Assembly (NCBI RefSeq): GCF_024746795.1
Contig: NZ_CP080524.1
Coordinates: forward strand, 5,434,001 to 5,498,000
From: Mesorhizobium sp. AR10
GTDB taxonomy: Bacteria; Pseudomonadota; Alphaproteobacteria; Rhizobiales; Rhizobiaceae
Length of the DNA: 64,000 nucleotides
Direction of reading: 5' to 3'
Shown: one piece after another, positions 1 to 11,306 of the stretch
How the letters are laid out: the number at the start of each line of letters is the position of its first letter
Numbering within the stretch: position 1 is the first letter of the stretch
Position numbers and translations under genes: made by a program
Notes under the pieces: model-generated
What the model was told of the DNA's origin: nothing
Seen by the model: the letters and a program-made list of their open reading frames with translations, nothing else
The model's database searches: none

Positions 1-388
1 CCCAGGCCCAGCCCGAGCCGAACTGGGTGGTTCCGGCGGCGATGAAATCCGCCTTGAACTTGTCGTAACCGCCCAGGTCGCTGTCGACGGCCTTCTGCAG
101 GGCGCCCGGCAATTTGGTGCCGCCACCGCCCTTCTTCATCCACTTCCAGAAATGGATGTGGTTGTAGTGCTGGGCGGCATTGTTGAAGAGCCCGGCATTC
201 TTGCCGAAGGACTGTTTTACAACCTCCTCGACCGACAAATCGCCAAGGCCTGCCTCGGCGGCCAGCTTGTTCCCGTTGTCGACATAGGCCTTGTGGTGCT
301 TGTCGTGGTGAAACTCCAGCGTCTCTTTCGACATGTAAGGCTGCAGGGCCTCGTAATCGTAGGGCAAGGCGGGCAATTCAAAAGCCAT
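1..388 (-). CDS. sodB: Superoxide dismutase (Fe/Mn family), 3' end outside window
   Basis: Only the first ~129 codons are present; the gene runs off the left edge. The product converts superoxide to oxygen and peroxide, normally in the cytoplasm. The start ATG is preceded by GAGGAGT at good spacing. The N-terminus MAFELPALPYDYEALQPYM and the segment EFHHDKHHKAYVDNGNKL are typical of Fe/Mn SODs; they carry the first metal-binding histidine. The stretch NNAAQHYNHIHFWKWMK holds the second conserved histidine region. The C-terminal metal ligands (Asp and His) lie outside the window, so metal preference cannot be judged. The gene is upstream of nothing visible and is separated from the aminotransferase gene by about 150 bp. 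Confidence 0.93.
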   Translation of the reverse strand, partial: MAFELPALPYDYEALQPYMSKETLEFHHDKHHKAYVDNGNKLAAEAGLGDLSVEEVVKQSFGKNAGLFNNAAQHYNHIHFWKWMKKGGGGTKLPGALQKAVDSDLGGYDKFKADFIAAGTTQFGSGWAW

Positions 389-489
389 CGGTCGTACTCC
401 TCGTGGAAAAAATCCGGTGTCGATACCGGATAAAGATAGGGCTGGATTGATCTGGAACAACTCCGGAATGAAGCGCCGGTTCCCTTTCT

Positions 490-545
490 AAGCAGGTTCC
501 GGAAAAGTGTCACACGGTTTTGCGAAAGTCCGCTTTCCGGGTCAA
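490..545. repeat. Possible rhizobial intergenic repeat or terminator fragment
   Basis: This stretch between sodB and the aminotransferase gene contains GGTTCCGGAAAAGTGT and, about 25 bases on, GCTTTCCGGGTCAACC. The two form an imperfect inverted repeat. It resembles short palindromic repeats scattered between genes in rhizobia, and its position just after the aminotransferase stop codon would also suit a transcription terminator. Weak call, based on symmetry and recollection only. Confidence 0.25.
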
Positions 546-1456
546 CCGGCGGACGTCGAATGCGCCCAATCCCAATAGAGCTCGCGCGCCTTCTTTGCCA
601 CCGGTCCGGGCTGGAGATTGCGATCCTCGATGCGGGTGATCGGCACGACTTTCGAATGGTTTCCGGTCGAGAAGATTTCGTCTGCCTCAAGAAAATCGCG
701 CACCGACAGCGTCTTTTCGGTGGTTTTGAATCCGTACTCGCCAAGCAGCGTCATCGTCCGCGAACGGGTGATGCCGGAGAGGAACGTGCCGTTCGGCGCC
801 GGCGTCAGGACGTGGCTGTCCTTGACCAGGAAAATGTTCGAGGTTCCGGTCTCGGCGACATTGCCGAGCATGTCGAGCACGAGCGCGTTGTCGAAGCCCC
901 GCATCTTGGCCTCGAGGATGGCCCGGCCGTTGTTGGGATAAAGGCAGCCGGCCTTGGCATTGGTCGGCATGGTTTCGATGGTCGGCCGCCGGAACGGCGA
1001 CACCGTGACCGAAAAGCCGGTGGGCGAGATCATCGGCGATTCGTAGAGGCAGAGGCAGAAACGGGTCGAGGCCGGGTCGGCCGGCACGCCCATATAGCCG
1101 CCATGCTCGGCCCAGTACATCGGCCTGATGTAGACCGCCGTCTTGCCGTCGAATTTCTTCAACCCGTCCCAGGTCAGCCCGACGATCTTGTCGGGGCTCA
1201 TCGACGGTTTGAGGCCAAGCGCGATCGCCGAGGAATTCACCCGCGCGGCATGGAGCTTGAGGTCCGGGGCCACACCCTCGAACCAGCGAGCGCCGTCGAA
1301 CACACTGGTGCCGAGCCACATGGCATGGCTGCGCGGCCCGAGAATGGCAACGTTGCCTTCGTACCAGTCGCCGTCGACGAAGGTCCATGTCGCCGATTGC
1401 GCCGCCGCCGCCAGTGTCATTGCTTGGTTCCGTTCAATCTCGTCCAATCCGGCCAT
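542..1456 (-). CDS. Branched-chain amino acid aminotransferase (class IV)
   Basis: A PLP enzyme of fold type IV that transfers the amino group between branched-chain amino acids and 2-oxoglutarate in the cytoplasm. The 304-residue length fits IlvE-like proteins. The N-terminal part holds WLGTSVFDGARWFEG, typical of the family. The PLP lysine is in NAKAGCLYPNN, followed by the conserved block VLDMLGNVAETGTSNIF (Glu contacts the PLP nitrogen) and FLSGITRSRTM. An internal ATG at residue 13 (MTLAAAAQ) is an equally good start; neither start has a strong ribosome-binding site. Class IV members also include D-amino acid transaminases and 4-amino-4-deoxychorismate lyase, so the exact substrate is inferred. 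Confidence 0.85.
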   Translation of the reverse strand: MAGLDEIERNQAMTLAAAAQSATWTFVDGDWYEGNVAILGPRSHAMWLGTSVFDGARWFEGVAPDLKLHAARVNSSAIALGLKPSMSPDKIVGLTWDGLKKFDGKTAVYIRPMYWAEHGGYMGVPADPASTRFCLCLYESPMISPTGFSVTVSPFRRPTIETMPTNAKAGCLYPNNGRAILEAKMRGFDNALVLDMLGNVAETGTSNIFLVKDSHVLTPAPNGTFLSGITRSRTMTLLGEYGFKTTEKTLSVRDFLEADEIFSTGNHSKVVPITRIEDRNLQPGPVAKKARELYWDWAHSTSAG

Positions 1457-1571
1457 TGGAAGATGCTTTGACCGGCGCCGTCAACGGGCATGGGTGAGAT
1501 TTATTGAGGCCAGCGACATCCATCTGCAATCAGCGCTTGCACCTTGTCCGGCCTCGCCCCAAAACAGTCGC

Positions 1572-2234
1572 ATGCACTACGGGGCTTACGTTTTCGATGC
1601 CTACGGCACGCTGTTCGACGTGCACGCCGCCGTGCGTCGTCACGCCGACCAGATCGGGCCGGACGGCCAACTCCTGTCGGAGATCTGGCGCGCCAAGCAG
1701 CTGGAGTATTCCTGGGTGAGGACGCTGATGGGCGCCTATGCCGATTTCTGGCAGCTGACCGAACAGGCACTCGACTTCGCCTTGCGCAAGGTTCCCTCCG
1801 CCGACAAGGGGCTCAAGGCCAACCTGCTCGAGGCCTATTGGCGGCTGGACTGCTATCCGGAAGTGCCGGCCGTGCTCAAGGCGCTCAAGGCATCGGGGGC
1901 GAAATTGGCGATCCTGTCCAACGGCTCGCCCGAAATGCTGGAAGCAGCAGTCAAGTCCGCAGCACTCGACCAGGTTCTGGACGACATCTATTCCGTCGAC
2001 AGCGTCAAACGCTTCAAGACCGACCCCTCGGTCTACGACTTGGTCACCACGGGCTGGCGCCTTTATCCAGGCGCGGTGTCGTTCCAGTCGTCCAACCGCT
2101 GGGATATCGCCGGCGCCGCCAAATTCGGCTTCCGGACAGTCTGGATCAACCGCTCCAACCAGCCTGAGGAGTATCGGGATTTTCCACCGGCCCTGATCCT
2201 GCCGTCGCTCGAAGGCCTGCTGACCGGTGGCTGA
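1572..2234 (+). CDS. Haloacid dehalogenase, type II
   Basis: A 220-residue member of the HAD superfamily, resembling (S)-2-haloacid dehalogenases that hydrolyse 2-haloalkanoates to hydroxy acids. The nucleophile Asp9 is in VFDAYGTLFDV, with Thr13 in the usual place. Motif II is LAILSNGSPEML. The family lysine and tyrosine are in KRFKTDPSVYDL. Motif III is QSSNRWDIAGAAKFGF, matching the S-S-N-x-W-D signature of type II dehalogenases. The open frame extends upstream to 1143, but the protein clearly begins at MHYGAYVFDAYG. The gene stands alone, divergent from the aminotransferase. Real substrate may be another small acid, since many genomic members are not tested. Confidence 0.85.
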   Translation: MHYGAYVFDAYGTLFDVHAAVRRHADQIGPDGQLLSEIWRAKQLEYSWVRTLMGAYADFWQLTEQALDFALRKVPSADKGLKANLLEAYWRLDCYPEVPAVLKALKASGAKLAILSNGSPEMLEAAVKSAALDQVLDDIYSVDSVKRFKTDPSVYDLVTTGWRLYPGAVSFQSSNRWDIAGAAKFGFRTVWINRSNQPEEYRDFPPALILPSLEGLLTGG

Positions 2235-2421
2235 ATGACTGTTGCCCCAGAGCAACAGCGACCGAGCCGCCACAGCTTTGCCTTTGTTTGTCCACCCTCA
2301 GGCCAGATTCGGAACCGCCTATCGCGCCGGGCATTGATAGGGTTGGCGCCGTACCGGTCAGCCGCCCTACCAGTCAGCGTATTCACGCTTCGTTTCGATT
2401 TGAGACTTAATAAAGGCAACC

Positions 2422-3243
2422 ATGTTCACAACCGAAGCCGATTCCTGCCGCCTGAGCCGTCGCGGCTTTCTGAACGCCGCAGCACTGGGCGCCGCCTCGA
2501 TTGCGGTTTCCGCCTGCGCCACGACAGGGCAGCCGGTCGAGCAGCCGCCACCAGCCTATGCCGAGTCACCGCTTCCAGACTACGCGACAATGTACGCCCC
2601 GATCAGCGATGAAGGGTTCGAGCTCCCGGGCATACCGTTCGAGAAAATCGATGAGCAGTTCCTGCGCCAGATCGTTCCCGATCCGACGGGCCAAAAGCCC
2701 GGCACCATCGTCGTCGACACGGCCGGCCATCATCTTTATTTCGTGCGTCCGGGCGGGCAAGCCATCCGCTATGGTGTTGGCCTCGGCCGCGCCGGTTTCG
2801 AATGGGCCGGGGATGCCGTCGTCCAGTGGAAGCAGAAATGGCCGAAATGGACGCCGCCGGATGAAATGGTCGCCCGGCAGCCGGAATTGCAAGAATACAG
2901 CGCCGACAATGGCGGCATGCCCGGCGGGCTCAAGAATCCGCTTGGCGCACGCGCCCTCTACCTGTTCCAGGGCGAACAGGACACGCTCTACCGCCTGCAT
3001 GGCTCGCCGGAATGGAACTCGATCGGCAAGTCGGTGTCTTCGGGCTGCGTTCGCCTGATAAACCAGGACATCATCGATCTCTACGACCGCGTGCCCTCGA
3101 AGACGCCGGTGATCGTTACCGCCGGTGTCGGCCAACCGATGGTGGCGACGGCGAACCGCAGGGCCATTCCGATCGATGCCGGCGTGCCGGACGGATCAAT
3201 CCTGCTCGGCCCGGTAAACGAGATCACCAACTCGATCTTCTGA
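2422..3243 (+). CDS. L,D-transpeptidase (YkuD domain), Tat-type lipoprotein
   Basis: A 273-residue envelope enzyme expected to form 3-3 peptidoglycan cross-links or attach proteins to peptidoglycan. The N-terminus has a twin-arginine motif (LSRRGFLNAA), a short hydrophobic stretch and a lipobox-like AVSAC, so export and lipidation are likely. The catalytic block HGSPEWNSIGKSVSSGCVRL gives His193 and the nucleophile Cys209 in the YkuD order H-x(13-15)-S-x-G-C-x-R. The segment GTIVVDTAGHHLYFVRPGG starts the YkuD domain near residue 95. The start ATG follows AAAGG. It converges on the HerA-like ATPase gene with a hairpin between the two. Confidence 0.9.
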   Translation: MFTTEADSCRLSRRGFLNAAALGAASIAVSACATTGQPVEQPPPAYAESPLPDYATMYAPISDEGFELPGIPFEKIDEQFLRQIVPDPTGQKPGTIVVDTAGHHLYFVRPGGQAIRYGVGLGRAGFEWAGDAVVQWKQKWPKWTPPDEMVARQPELQEYSADNGGMPGGLKNPLGARALYLFQGEQDTLYRLHGSPEWNSIGKSVSSGCVRLINQDIIDLYDRVPSKTPVIVTAGVGQPMVATANRRAIPIDAGVPDGSILLGPVNEITNSIF

Positions 3244-3258
3244 TCCGCCCAGGCATTG

Positions 3259-3280
3259 GAGCGGCGGCCTCTTGCCGCTC
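3259..3280. terminator. Hairpin between convergent genes
   Basis: GAGCGGC (3259-3265) pairs with GCCGCTC (3274-3280) around an 8-base loop. An outer pair, CATTGG before it and CCAATG after it, extends the symmetry. The position between two convergent stop codons suits a bidirectional terminator, although no clear T-run follows on the plus strand. Confidence 0.55.
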
Positions 3281-3295
3281 CCCTGGTCCCAATGG

Positions 3296-4846
3296 TCAGC
3301 GCCCTCTCGCCAGGCTCCCCAGAATACCCCGCACGATCGCCCGTCCGACAGACGATCCGATCGAACGCACCACCGATTTGATCGCAGCCTCGGCCACCGT
3401 CTGGCGATTGGACGGCCGCGGCACCGGTGCCCGCCTGCCGCCGCTGGGCTGCGGCGCGGGATCGTCATTGCCGAAGCCGGGAATGGTCCAGCGCGAGCGG
3501 CCGCTGTCTACCTGCTGCGCCTGTTCTTCGGCGTCCCCAGCGTCCTTGGCCTTCTTCTGAAGCATCTCGAAAGCCGATTCACGATCGATGGTCTGGTCGT
3601 ACTGTCCCGTGACCGGGCTTTCACCGATGATTTTGCGGCGCTCGTCCGATGTGATCGGGCCAAGCCGCGATGATGGCGGGCGAATCAGCGTCCGCTGCAC
3701 CATGGACGGAACACCCTTGGCTTCCAGCGTCGAAACAAGCGCCTCGCCGGTGCCGAGCTGCGTGATCGCGGTGGCGCAGTTGAAGTCGGGATTGGGGCGG
3801 AACGTATCGGCGGCCGTCTTGACTGCCTTCTGTTCGCGCGGCGTGTAGGCGCGAAGCGCGTGCTGGACCCGGTTGCCGAGCTGAGCCAGCACCGTTTCCG
3901 GGACATCCAGTGGATTCTGGGTGATGAAATAGACGCCGACGCCCTTCGAGCGGATGAGGCGGACCACCTGTTCGACCCGGTCGACCAGCACCTTCGGCGC
4001 ATCCTCGAACAGGAGATGCGCCTCGTCGAAGAAGAAGACCAGCTTCGGCTTGTCGGGATCGCCCACTTCGGGCAGTTCCTCGAACAGTTCCGACATCAGC
4101 CAGAGCAGGAAAGTCGCATACAGCCGCGGATTCATCATCAGCTTGTCGGCGGCGAGCACGCTGATGGCGCCGCGTCCGTCGCGGGTGGTGCGCATGATGT
4201 CGGCGATGCGCAACGCCGGCTCGCCGAAGAAATGCGCCGCCCCCTGCTGCTCCAGGACCAGCAGCGTGCGCTGGATCGCACCGACCGAAGGCTTCGTCAC
4301 ATTGCCGTAGCGGGAGCCGATCTCGTCGGCACGCGCAGCGATGTTGGCAAGCAGCGCCTGCAGGTCCTTCAAATCCAGCAGCAACAGGCCTTCCTCGTCA
4401 GCGATGCGGAAGGCGATGTTCATGATGCCTTCCTGCGCCTCGGAGAGGTTCATCAGCCGCGACAGGAGCAGCGGCCCCATTTCCGAGACGGTGGCGCGGA
4501 TCGGATGGCCCTGCTCGCCGAACAGATCCCAGAAGATGACCGGGAATTCCTGAAAATCATAAGGATCGAGCTTGATCTGTTCGGCCCGCTTGACCAGGAA
4601 GTCCTGGGCCGTGCCCATCATGGCGATGCCGGAGAGGTCGCCCTTGATGTCGGCGCAGAAGACCGGCACGCCGGCATTGGAAAAGCCTTCCGCCAGAATC
4701 TGCAAGCTCACGGTCTTGCCGGTGCCGGTGGCTCCGGTGATCAGGCCATGGCGATTGCCATATCGCAGCAAGAGCTCCTCGGCGCGCTGGTAGCTGTCGT
4801 CCGGCTTGCGGCTGGCGCCGATGAAAATACTGGTGTCGTCAGCCAT
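3296..4846 (-). CDS. HerA-like ATPase (DUF853 / YjgR family)
   Basis: A 516-residue P-loop ATPase related to the HerA/FtsK translocases and to E. coli YjgR, whose role is not well defined. Walker A is [10 protein letters not shown] near residue 38; Walker B is [13 protein letters not shown] around residue 255, followed by the family segment [20 protein letters not shown] written here in part. The C-terminal 100 residues are proline- and arginine-rich ([15 protein letters not shown]). The start chosen at 4846 ([15 protein letters not shown]) has GGAGA upstream; the frame is open for 28 more codons but those do not look like family sequence. It is divergent from the mutase genes across about 270 bp, with no obvious operon partner. 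Confidence 0.85.
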   Translation of the reverse strand: MADDTSIFIGASRKPDDSYQRAEELLLRYGNRHGLITGATGTGKTVSLQILAEGFSNAGVPVFCADIKGDLSGIAMMGTAQDFLVKRAEQIKLDPYDFQEFPVIFWDLFGEQGHPIRATVSEMGPLLLSRLMNLSEAQEGIMNIAFRIADEEGLLLLDLKDLQALLANIAARADEIGSRYGNVTKPSVGAIQRTLLVLEQQGAAHFFGEPALRIADIMRTTRDGRGAISVLAADKLMMNPRLYATFLLWLMSELFEELPEVGDPDKPKLVFFFDEAHLLFEDAPKVLVDRVEQVVRLIRSKGVGVYFITQNPLDVPETVLAQLGNRVQHALRAYTPREQKAVKTAADTFRPNPDFNCATAITQLGTGEALVSTLEAKGVPSMVQRTLIRPPSSRLGPITSDERRKIIGESPVTGQYDQTIDRESAFEMLQKKAKDAGDAEEQAQQVDSGRSRWTIPGFGNDDPAPQPSGGRRAPVPRPSNRQTVAEAAIKSVVRSIGSSVGRAIVRGILGSLARGR

Positions 4847-5113
4847 ATGTCCGGTCTCCGCAAACTGATGCGTTGAAGGCTCTGATCCGTTGAATGCAAG
4901 GGCCCCTCGCCGCAGGTATAGTGTCGCCACTCGGCAGCGACAATGACCATCGTCGAAAATGGCCCTTTTTGGAACTTGCGGATTTTGCGCATGTTTGGCA
5001 ATCGGTTAGTGGTACGTTCGGGCAAGTCAGAAAGCATGTTGCATTGTGATATCCGATCGGGAACCGTAGACTGACGGTCCAGGCTGATGCGGCCGACAAG
5101 ACGAGGAGAGCGG

Positions 5114-6552
5114 ATGGGCGCCGGTGCCTTGACCAGGGATGCCGAACTTCCGAACGCCGATCGGCAGCGATGGCTGGCGCTGGCGGAAAAGGCGCTCGCC
5201 GGCGGATCTTTCGAGGAAAAGCTCGTATCCCATACCGACGACGGCATTCGGATCGAACCATTGTACGATCGTTCGGTCACGGCAGAGCCGCTGGTGCGGG
5301 CAAACCCCAGATCGCCATGGATCGTCAGCCAGCGCATGGACGATCCGGATGTCGACCGTGCCAAGGCCCAGGCCATGGATGACGTTGCACAGGGCGCCAC
5401 CGGATTGTCGCTCGTCTTCGAAGGTGCGCCGAACGCGTTCGGTTATGGTTTGCCGCGGACGGCGAAGGCGCTGGAGACGGTCCTGGACGGCGTGCCGCTC
5501 AACCGTATCCAGGTCCGCATAGACGCCCATCCCTGGAGCCGTGCCGTCGCCGACTGGCTGGTGGCGTTCCTGGGCAAACGCCGGTCCGACCCGGCAAAGC
5601 TCAACCTCTCCTTCGGCATCGATCCGGCGGCGATCTTTGCCGGAACCGGCCGGCTGCGCATGTCGATCGAGGCCCTGCAAGCGTCGATGCCGCAATCGTT
5701 GGCGCATTTCTTTTCCATGGGCGTGCCTGGTGTGCTTCTGGAGGCAGACGGGCGGGTGTTCCACAACGCCGGCGGCACCGAGGCGCAGGAACTTGGCACC
5801 ATGCTGGCTTCGGCGGTCTCATATCTCAGGATGTTCGAGCAGGCGCGCCAGCCGCTTGTCTATGCTGCACCCCATATCGGCTTTGCGCTGAGCGTCGACC
5901 AGGATCAGTTGCTGTCGATGGCAAAGGTCAGGGCGCTGCGCAGGCTGTGGGCACGAATCCAGGAAACTTGCTCGATCCCTGCCTCGACAGCCAGTATCCA
6001 TGCTGAAACGTCGTTCCGCATGATGACGGCGGCGGACCCGGAGACGAACATCCTGCGCACCGCGATCGCCGCTTTTGCCGCGGCCGCCGGCGGGGCGGAT
6101 TCGATCTCCATCCTGCCGCACACGATTGTCCATGGCTTGCCTGCCGGCTTTGCCCGCCGCGTCGCCCGCAACGCGCAACTGATCATGGCCAATGAAAGCC
6201 ATGTCGACCATGTCGCCGACCCTGCCTATGGCTCAGGCGCCGTCGAGGCGCTGACCGCCGAACTCTGCGAAGCGGCCTGGGAAGAGTTCCAGCGGATCGA
6301 GGCGGAAGGCGGCGTGCTGTCGAGCTTGCAGCAAGGGCATATCCAGAAACGGGTCAAGGCCGCTGCCGCTCGCCGTAACGCCGCCTATCAGGCCGGCGAA
6401 CGGGTGATCATCGGCACGACGCTTTACCCGGTGAAAACCGAACGCCCGGTCGAGACACTGGCAGCCGAGCGGCGGCCGGCCTTCACCGAAGGCGTGGCGG
6501 TGTGCGAACCGCTGTTTCCGATCCGCATCGATCAATCGATCGGAGCCGCACC

Positions 6553-6556
<4 letters not shown>
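5114..6556 (+). CDS. Methylmalonyl-CoA mutase, small (beta) subunit
   Basis: The 480-residue protein is the non-catalytic partner of the B12-dependent mutase that interconverts (R)-methylmalonyl-CoA and succinyl-CoA in propionate and branched-chain breakdown. It aligns in style with the barrel domain only: segments such as [35 protein letters not shown] and [20 protein letters not shown] are mutase-like. It ends about where the cobalamin domain would begin, so the degenerate B12 domain seen in longer small subunits is absent. The start at 5114 follows GAGGAGAGCGG. Its stop overlaps the start of the large subunit, which implies translational coupling. Confidence 0.9.
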
Positions 6557-8669
<2,113 letters not shown>

Positions 8670-8673
<4 letters not shown>

Positions 8674-8697
8674 CAATTAGACGCCTGCCGTTATAAT
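8670..8697 (+). promoter_or_regulatory. Consensus sigma-70 promoter of the toxin-antitoxin pair
   Basis: TTGACA at 8670-8675 and TATAAT at 8692-8697 are both perfect housekeeping hexamers, separated by 16 bases. Perfect hexamers are rare in this GC-rich genome type. The -35 box overlaps the last codon and stop of the mutase gene, so the pair is transcribed on its own. Confidence 0.85.
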
Positions 8698-8713
8698 CAC
8701 TGTTGCAACAGTG
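8698..8713. promoter_or_regulatory. 16-bp palindrome, likely AbrB operator
   Basis: CACTGTTGCAACAGTG is a perfect palindrome that begins immediately after the -10 box and spans the expected transcription start. Type II antitoxins usually repress their own promoter, so this is the probable autoregulatory site of the AbrB-like protein encoded 23 bases downstream. Binding is inferred. Confidence 0.7.
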
Positions 8714-8736
8714 GTATAGGCCGAAGGAGTATCTCA

Positions 8737-8967
8737 ATGAACATTACCGTACGCAAAATCGGCAATTCCGAAGGTGTGATTTTGCCTCGGGAAATGCTTG
8801 ACCGGCTAAATGTTCGCGCAGGAGATACGCTTGTTGCCGCCGAGAACGCAGGCGAGCTTCGGCTTCGTCGGCTTGCAAGCGATCCTGAGGTATTTGAAAA
8901 CAAAATGAAGATAGCTCGCGAACGAATGAAAAAATATGAGGTTGCCTATCGCGCCCTCGCGAAATGA
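8737..8967 (+). CDS. AbrB/MazE-type antitoxin of a Doc toxin
   Basis: A 76-residue protein with an N-terminal swapped-hairpin AbrB/SpoVT DNA-binding domain: MNITVRKIGNSEGVILP, then LNVRAGDTLVAAENAGELRL. The C-terminal 28 residues (from DPEVFENKM) are charged and probably helical, suited to wrapping the toxin. A clear GGAG ribosome site precedes the ATG. The last codon and stop overlap the toxin start as ATGA. Classical Doc toxins pair with Phd antitoxins; here the partner has an AbrB fold, an arrangement also known from other genomes. Expected to neutralise the toxin and repress the operon. Confidence 0.88.
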   Translation: MNITVRKIGNSEGVILPREMLDRLNVRAGDTLVAAENAGELRLRRLASDPEVFENKMKIARERMKKYEVAYRALAK

Positions 8968-9350
8968 GCGAGCATCATTCGCGAGAATTCGTGGAGGCGC
9001 TTCACACCGAGCAGTTGCGTCTTCACGGTGGGGCGCCGGGTATTCGTGATGAAGGAATGCTGGAATCGGCGCTCGCTCGGCCTCAGCAGAAAGAGGCTTA
9101 CGGCGAGCCCGATCTTTGTGAGCTTGCAGCCGCTTATCTCTTCGGCATTGCCAAGAACCATCCGTTCGTCGACGGCAACAAGCGCACAGCTTTTGCCGCG
9201 GCCGATCTGTTTCTCTACTTCAACGGGCTGAGTCTCGAAGCCGAGCAGGAGGATATCATCCAGTTGGTTATGATGGTCGCTGCCGGGGAAATCGATGAAG
9301 CGGGCGCCGCGGCGTTCTTCCGCGACCATGTCGTCAAGCTCGAAGACTAG
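8964..9350 (+). CDS. doc: Doc (death-on-curing) family toxin, Fic fold
   Basis: A 128-residue Fic-fold protein. The catalytic motif is HPFVDGNKR (His66 to Arg74), followed by TAFAAADLFLYFNG. In phage P1 Doc the same motif phosphorylates elongation factor EF-Tu and stops translation; the same activity is inferred here. An intact His, Asp, Asn, Lys and Arg set suggests a working enzyme. It overlaps the antitoxin gene by four bases, and its 3' end overlaps that of the convergent Gre-family gene by four bases. Base use is slightly less GC-rich than in its neighbours, as is common for mobile toxin-antitoxin modules. Confidence 0.9.
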   Translation: MSEHHSREFVEALHTEQLRLHGGAPGIRDEGMLESALARPQQKEAYGEPDLCELAAAYLFGIAKNHPFVDGNKRTAFAAADLFLYFNGLSLEAEQEDIIQLVMMVAAGEIDEAGAAAFFRDHVVKLED

Positions 9351-9820
9351 CTGTCCGAGAGCTTGACGATCTCCCATTCCCTGCCGTTGACCGCGGCAAT
9401 TTCGCCAACCTTCTTGCCGAACAGGGCCACGGCCATCGGCGAGACGTGGGAAATGCTGCCCTTGGCAGGATCGGCCTCATCCTCGCCGACGATCTTCCAG
9501 TGGACCTTCCTGTCGTCATCGCCTTCCAGCGTGACGCCCATGCCGAAGCGAACCAGGTCGCTTCCCGGCTCCGGCACGGAAAGCTCCGCACTCTCACGCC
9601 GTGCGGTCCAGTAGCGCAGGTCACGCGAGATGAGCGCGATGCGCTCGCGATCGGCCCTCTTCTCTGCCTTGGCCAGTTCGTCGCGCAGTTCAGCCAGTTC
9701 GGACTCGATCTGCGCCAGGCCGTGTTCGGTCACCAGATTGCGGTGGGGACTGACCGGCCGCTCGCCAATGCCGGCGATGGCGTTTTCGCTGTCTTCCTCG
9801 CGGGTGAAAGCTCTGCTCAT
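9347..9820 (-). CDS. GreA/GreB-family transcription elongation factor
   Basis: A 157-residue protein. After a short N-terminal tail (MSRAFTREEDSENAIAG), a coiled-coil arm is likely between about residues 32 and 70 (HGLAQIESELAELRDELAK), followed by a C-terminal FKBP-like Gre domain with VGEDEADPAKGSISHVSP, a close match to the GreA/GreB signature. Such proteins rescue backtracked RNA polymerase by stimulating transcript cleavage. It is closer to the GreB-like or Rnk-like branch than to the housekeeping GreA, so a secondary channel regulator role is possible. It is convergent with the toxin gene. Confidence 0.82.
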   Translation of the reverse strand: MSRAFTREEDSENAIAGIGERPVSPHRNLVTEHGLAQIESELAELRDELAKAEKRADRERIALISRDLRYWTARRESAELSVPEPGSDLVRFGMGVTLEGDDDRKVHWKIVGEDEADPAKGSISHVSPMAVALFGKKVGEIAAVNGREWEIVKLSDS

Positions 9821-9929
9821 CCTTCGAATTTAGGCGCGTCGCGCCGAGTGTACAAGCCATTGCCGGTAAGCCCGACCGGTCTGGCATGATTCCTGCGAAA
9901 TGGCACCTGAACGCCAGGATTCTGTGCCG

Positions 9930-11306
9930 ATGTTGAACAGACGTAAGCTGCTGACGCAGACCGCCGGCTTTGCCGTGATGGGCCTTTCGCTGGGCAAGGC
10001 GGCCGCTGCCGGCCTGCCCGGCATCGAGAAGGCCTCGATGCGCGGCTCGATCAACGCAACCGATCTCGGCGTGCAGCCCGGCGCGCTTGACGACCAGAGC
10101 AAGGCCTTCGCCAAGCTGTTGCGCGAGGCCAGCGACCGCGACATGCCGGTGTTCCTGCCGCCGGGCACCTATGTCGTCTCCAACCTTTCCCTGCCCAGCC
10201 GGGTGCGTCTTTCCGGCACGCCTGGCGCCTCGCGCATCGTCTATGGCGGCGACGGCCACCTGCTCATGGCGGAACAGGCCGAGCATATCGAATTCACCGG
10301 ACTGGTGTTCGATGGCAGCAACCGCTGGATGGCCGACTACACGCAAGGCCTGCTCGATCTGCGCCGGGTCGCCCACCTCGTCGTCGACAATTGCCAGATC
10401 ACCGGCAGCGGCAAGAACGGGCTAGCACTCGAGCGCGCCTCGGGCCGCATCGAGCGGTCGGAGATTTCAGGTGCTGCCGACGCCGGGATCTATTCGGTCG
10501 AGGCTGGCGGCCTGGCGATATCAGGCAACCGCGTGTCCGACTGCGCCAATGGCGGCATCCTCGTGCACCGCTGGCAAGCGGCGGAAGACGGCACCATCGT
10601 AAGCGGCAACCGCGTCGAGCGCATCCAGGCACGCAGCGGCGGAACCGGCCAGAACGGCAACGGCATCAACGCGTTCCGCGCCGGCAATGTCTCCATCTCC
10701 GGCAACAATGTTTCGGACTGCGCGTTTTCGGCGATCCGCGCCAACAGTTCCAGCAATCTGCAGATCACGGGCAACACCTGTTCGCGATCGGGCGAAACGG
10801 CGCTCTATTCCGAATTCGCCTTCGAGGGCGCGATCATCAGCAACAACATCGTCGACGGCGCCGCCAACGGCATCTCGATGGTCAATTTCAACGAAGGCGG
10901 CCGCATGGGGGTGTGCCAGGGCAATATCGTGCGCAACCTGTCGACCAGCGGCCCCTACCCCGCCGATGCGCCCGGCTTCGGCGTCGGCATAAGCGTCGAG
11001 GCCGACACCACCGTTTCCGGCAATGTCGTCGAGAATGCGCCGCTCTACGGCATGCAGATCGGCTGGGGCGCGTATATGCGCAATGTGGTCGCGACGGGAA
11101 ACATCATCCGCAAGGCCGGAACCGGCATCGCGGTCAGCGTGGTCGAGGGCGCCGGAACGGCCGTCATCTCCGACAATGTCATCGAAGGAGCGCAAAACGG
11201 CGCCATCATCGGTCAGCGGTGGGCTGAACCGGTGACCGGCGACCTCGCCTCACTGGGCAATGCCGGCTACGCGCATCTCACCGTCGAGCGCAACCACGTC
11301 AGTTGA
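9930..11306 (+). CDS. Tat-exported beta-helix repeat protein (TIGR03808-like)
   Basis: A 458-residue protein of unknown function. The N-terminus has a twin-arginine signal (MLNRRKLLTQTAGFAVMG followed by AAAAG), so it is exported folded. The rest is a right-handed parallel beta-helix: the unit ISGNxVxxCxxxGI recurs many times between about residues 150 and 440, for example AISGNRVSDCANGGILV and SISGNNVSDCAFSAIRA. I recognise it as the rhizobial twin-arginine repeat family TIGR03808. Beta-helix proteins of this form often bind or cut polysaccharides. ATG 9930 is preferred over 9900 because it places the signal at the N-terminus. Its stop overlaps the convergent asparaginase gene by eight bases. 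Confidence 0.82.
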   Translation: MLNRRKLLTQTAGFAVMGLSLGKAAAAGLPGIEKASMRGSINATDLGVQPGALDDQSKAFAKLLREASDRDMPVFLPPGTYVVSNLSLPSRVRLSGTPGASRIVYGGDGHLLMAEQAEHIEFTGLVFDGSNRWMADYTQGLLDLRRVAHLVVDNCQITGSGKNGLALERASGRIERSEISGAADAGIYSVEAGGLAISGNRVSDCANGGILVHRWQAAEDGTIVSGNRVERIQARSGGTGQNGNGINAFRAGNVSISGNNVSDCAFSAIRANSSSNLQITGNTCSRSGETALYSEFAFEGAIISNNIVDGAANGISMVNFNEGGRMGVCQGNIVRNLSTSGPYPADAPGFGVGISVEADTTVSGNVVENAPLYGMQIGWGAYMRNVVATGNIIRKAGTGIAVSVVEGAGTAVISDNVIEGAQNGAIIGQRWAEPVTGDLASLGNAGYAHLTVERNHVS

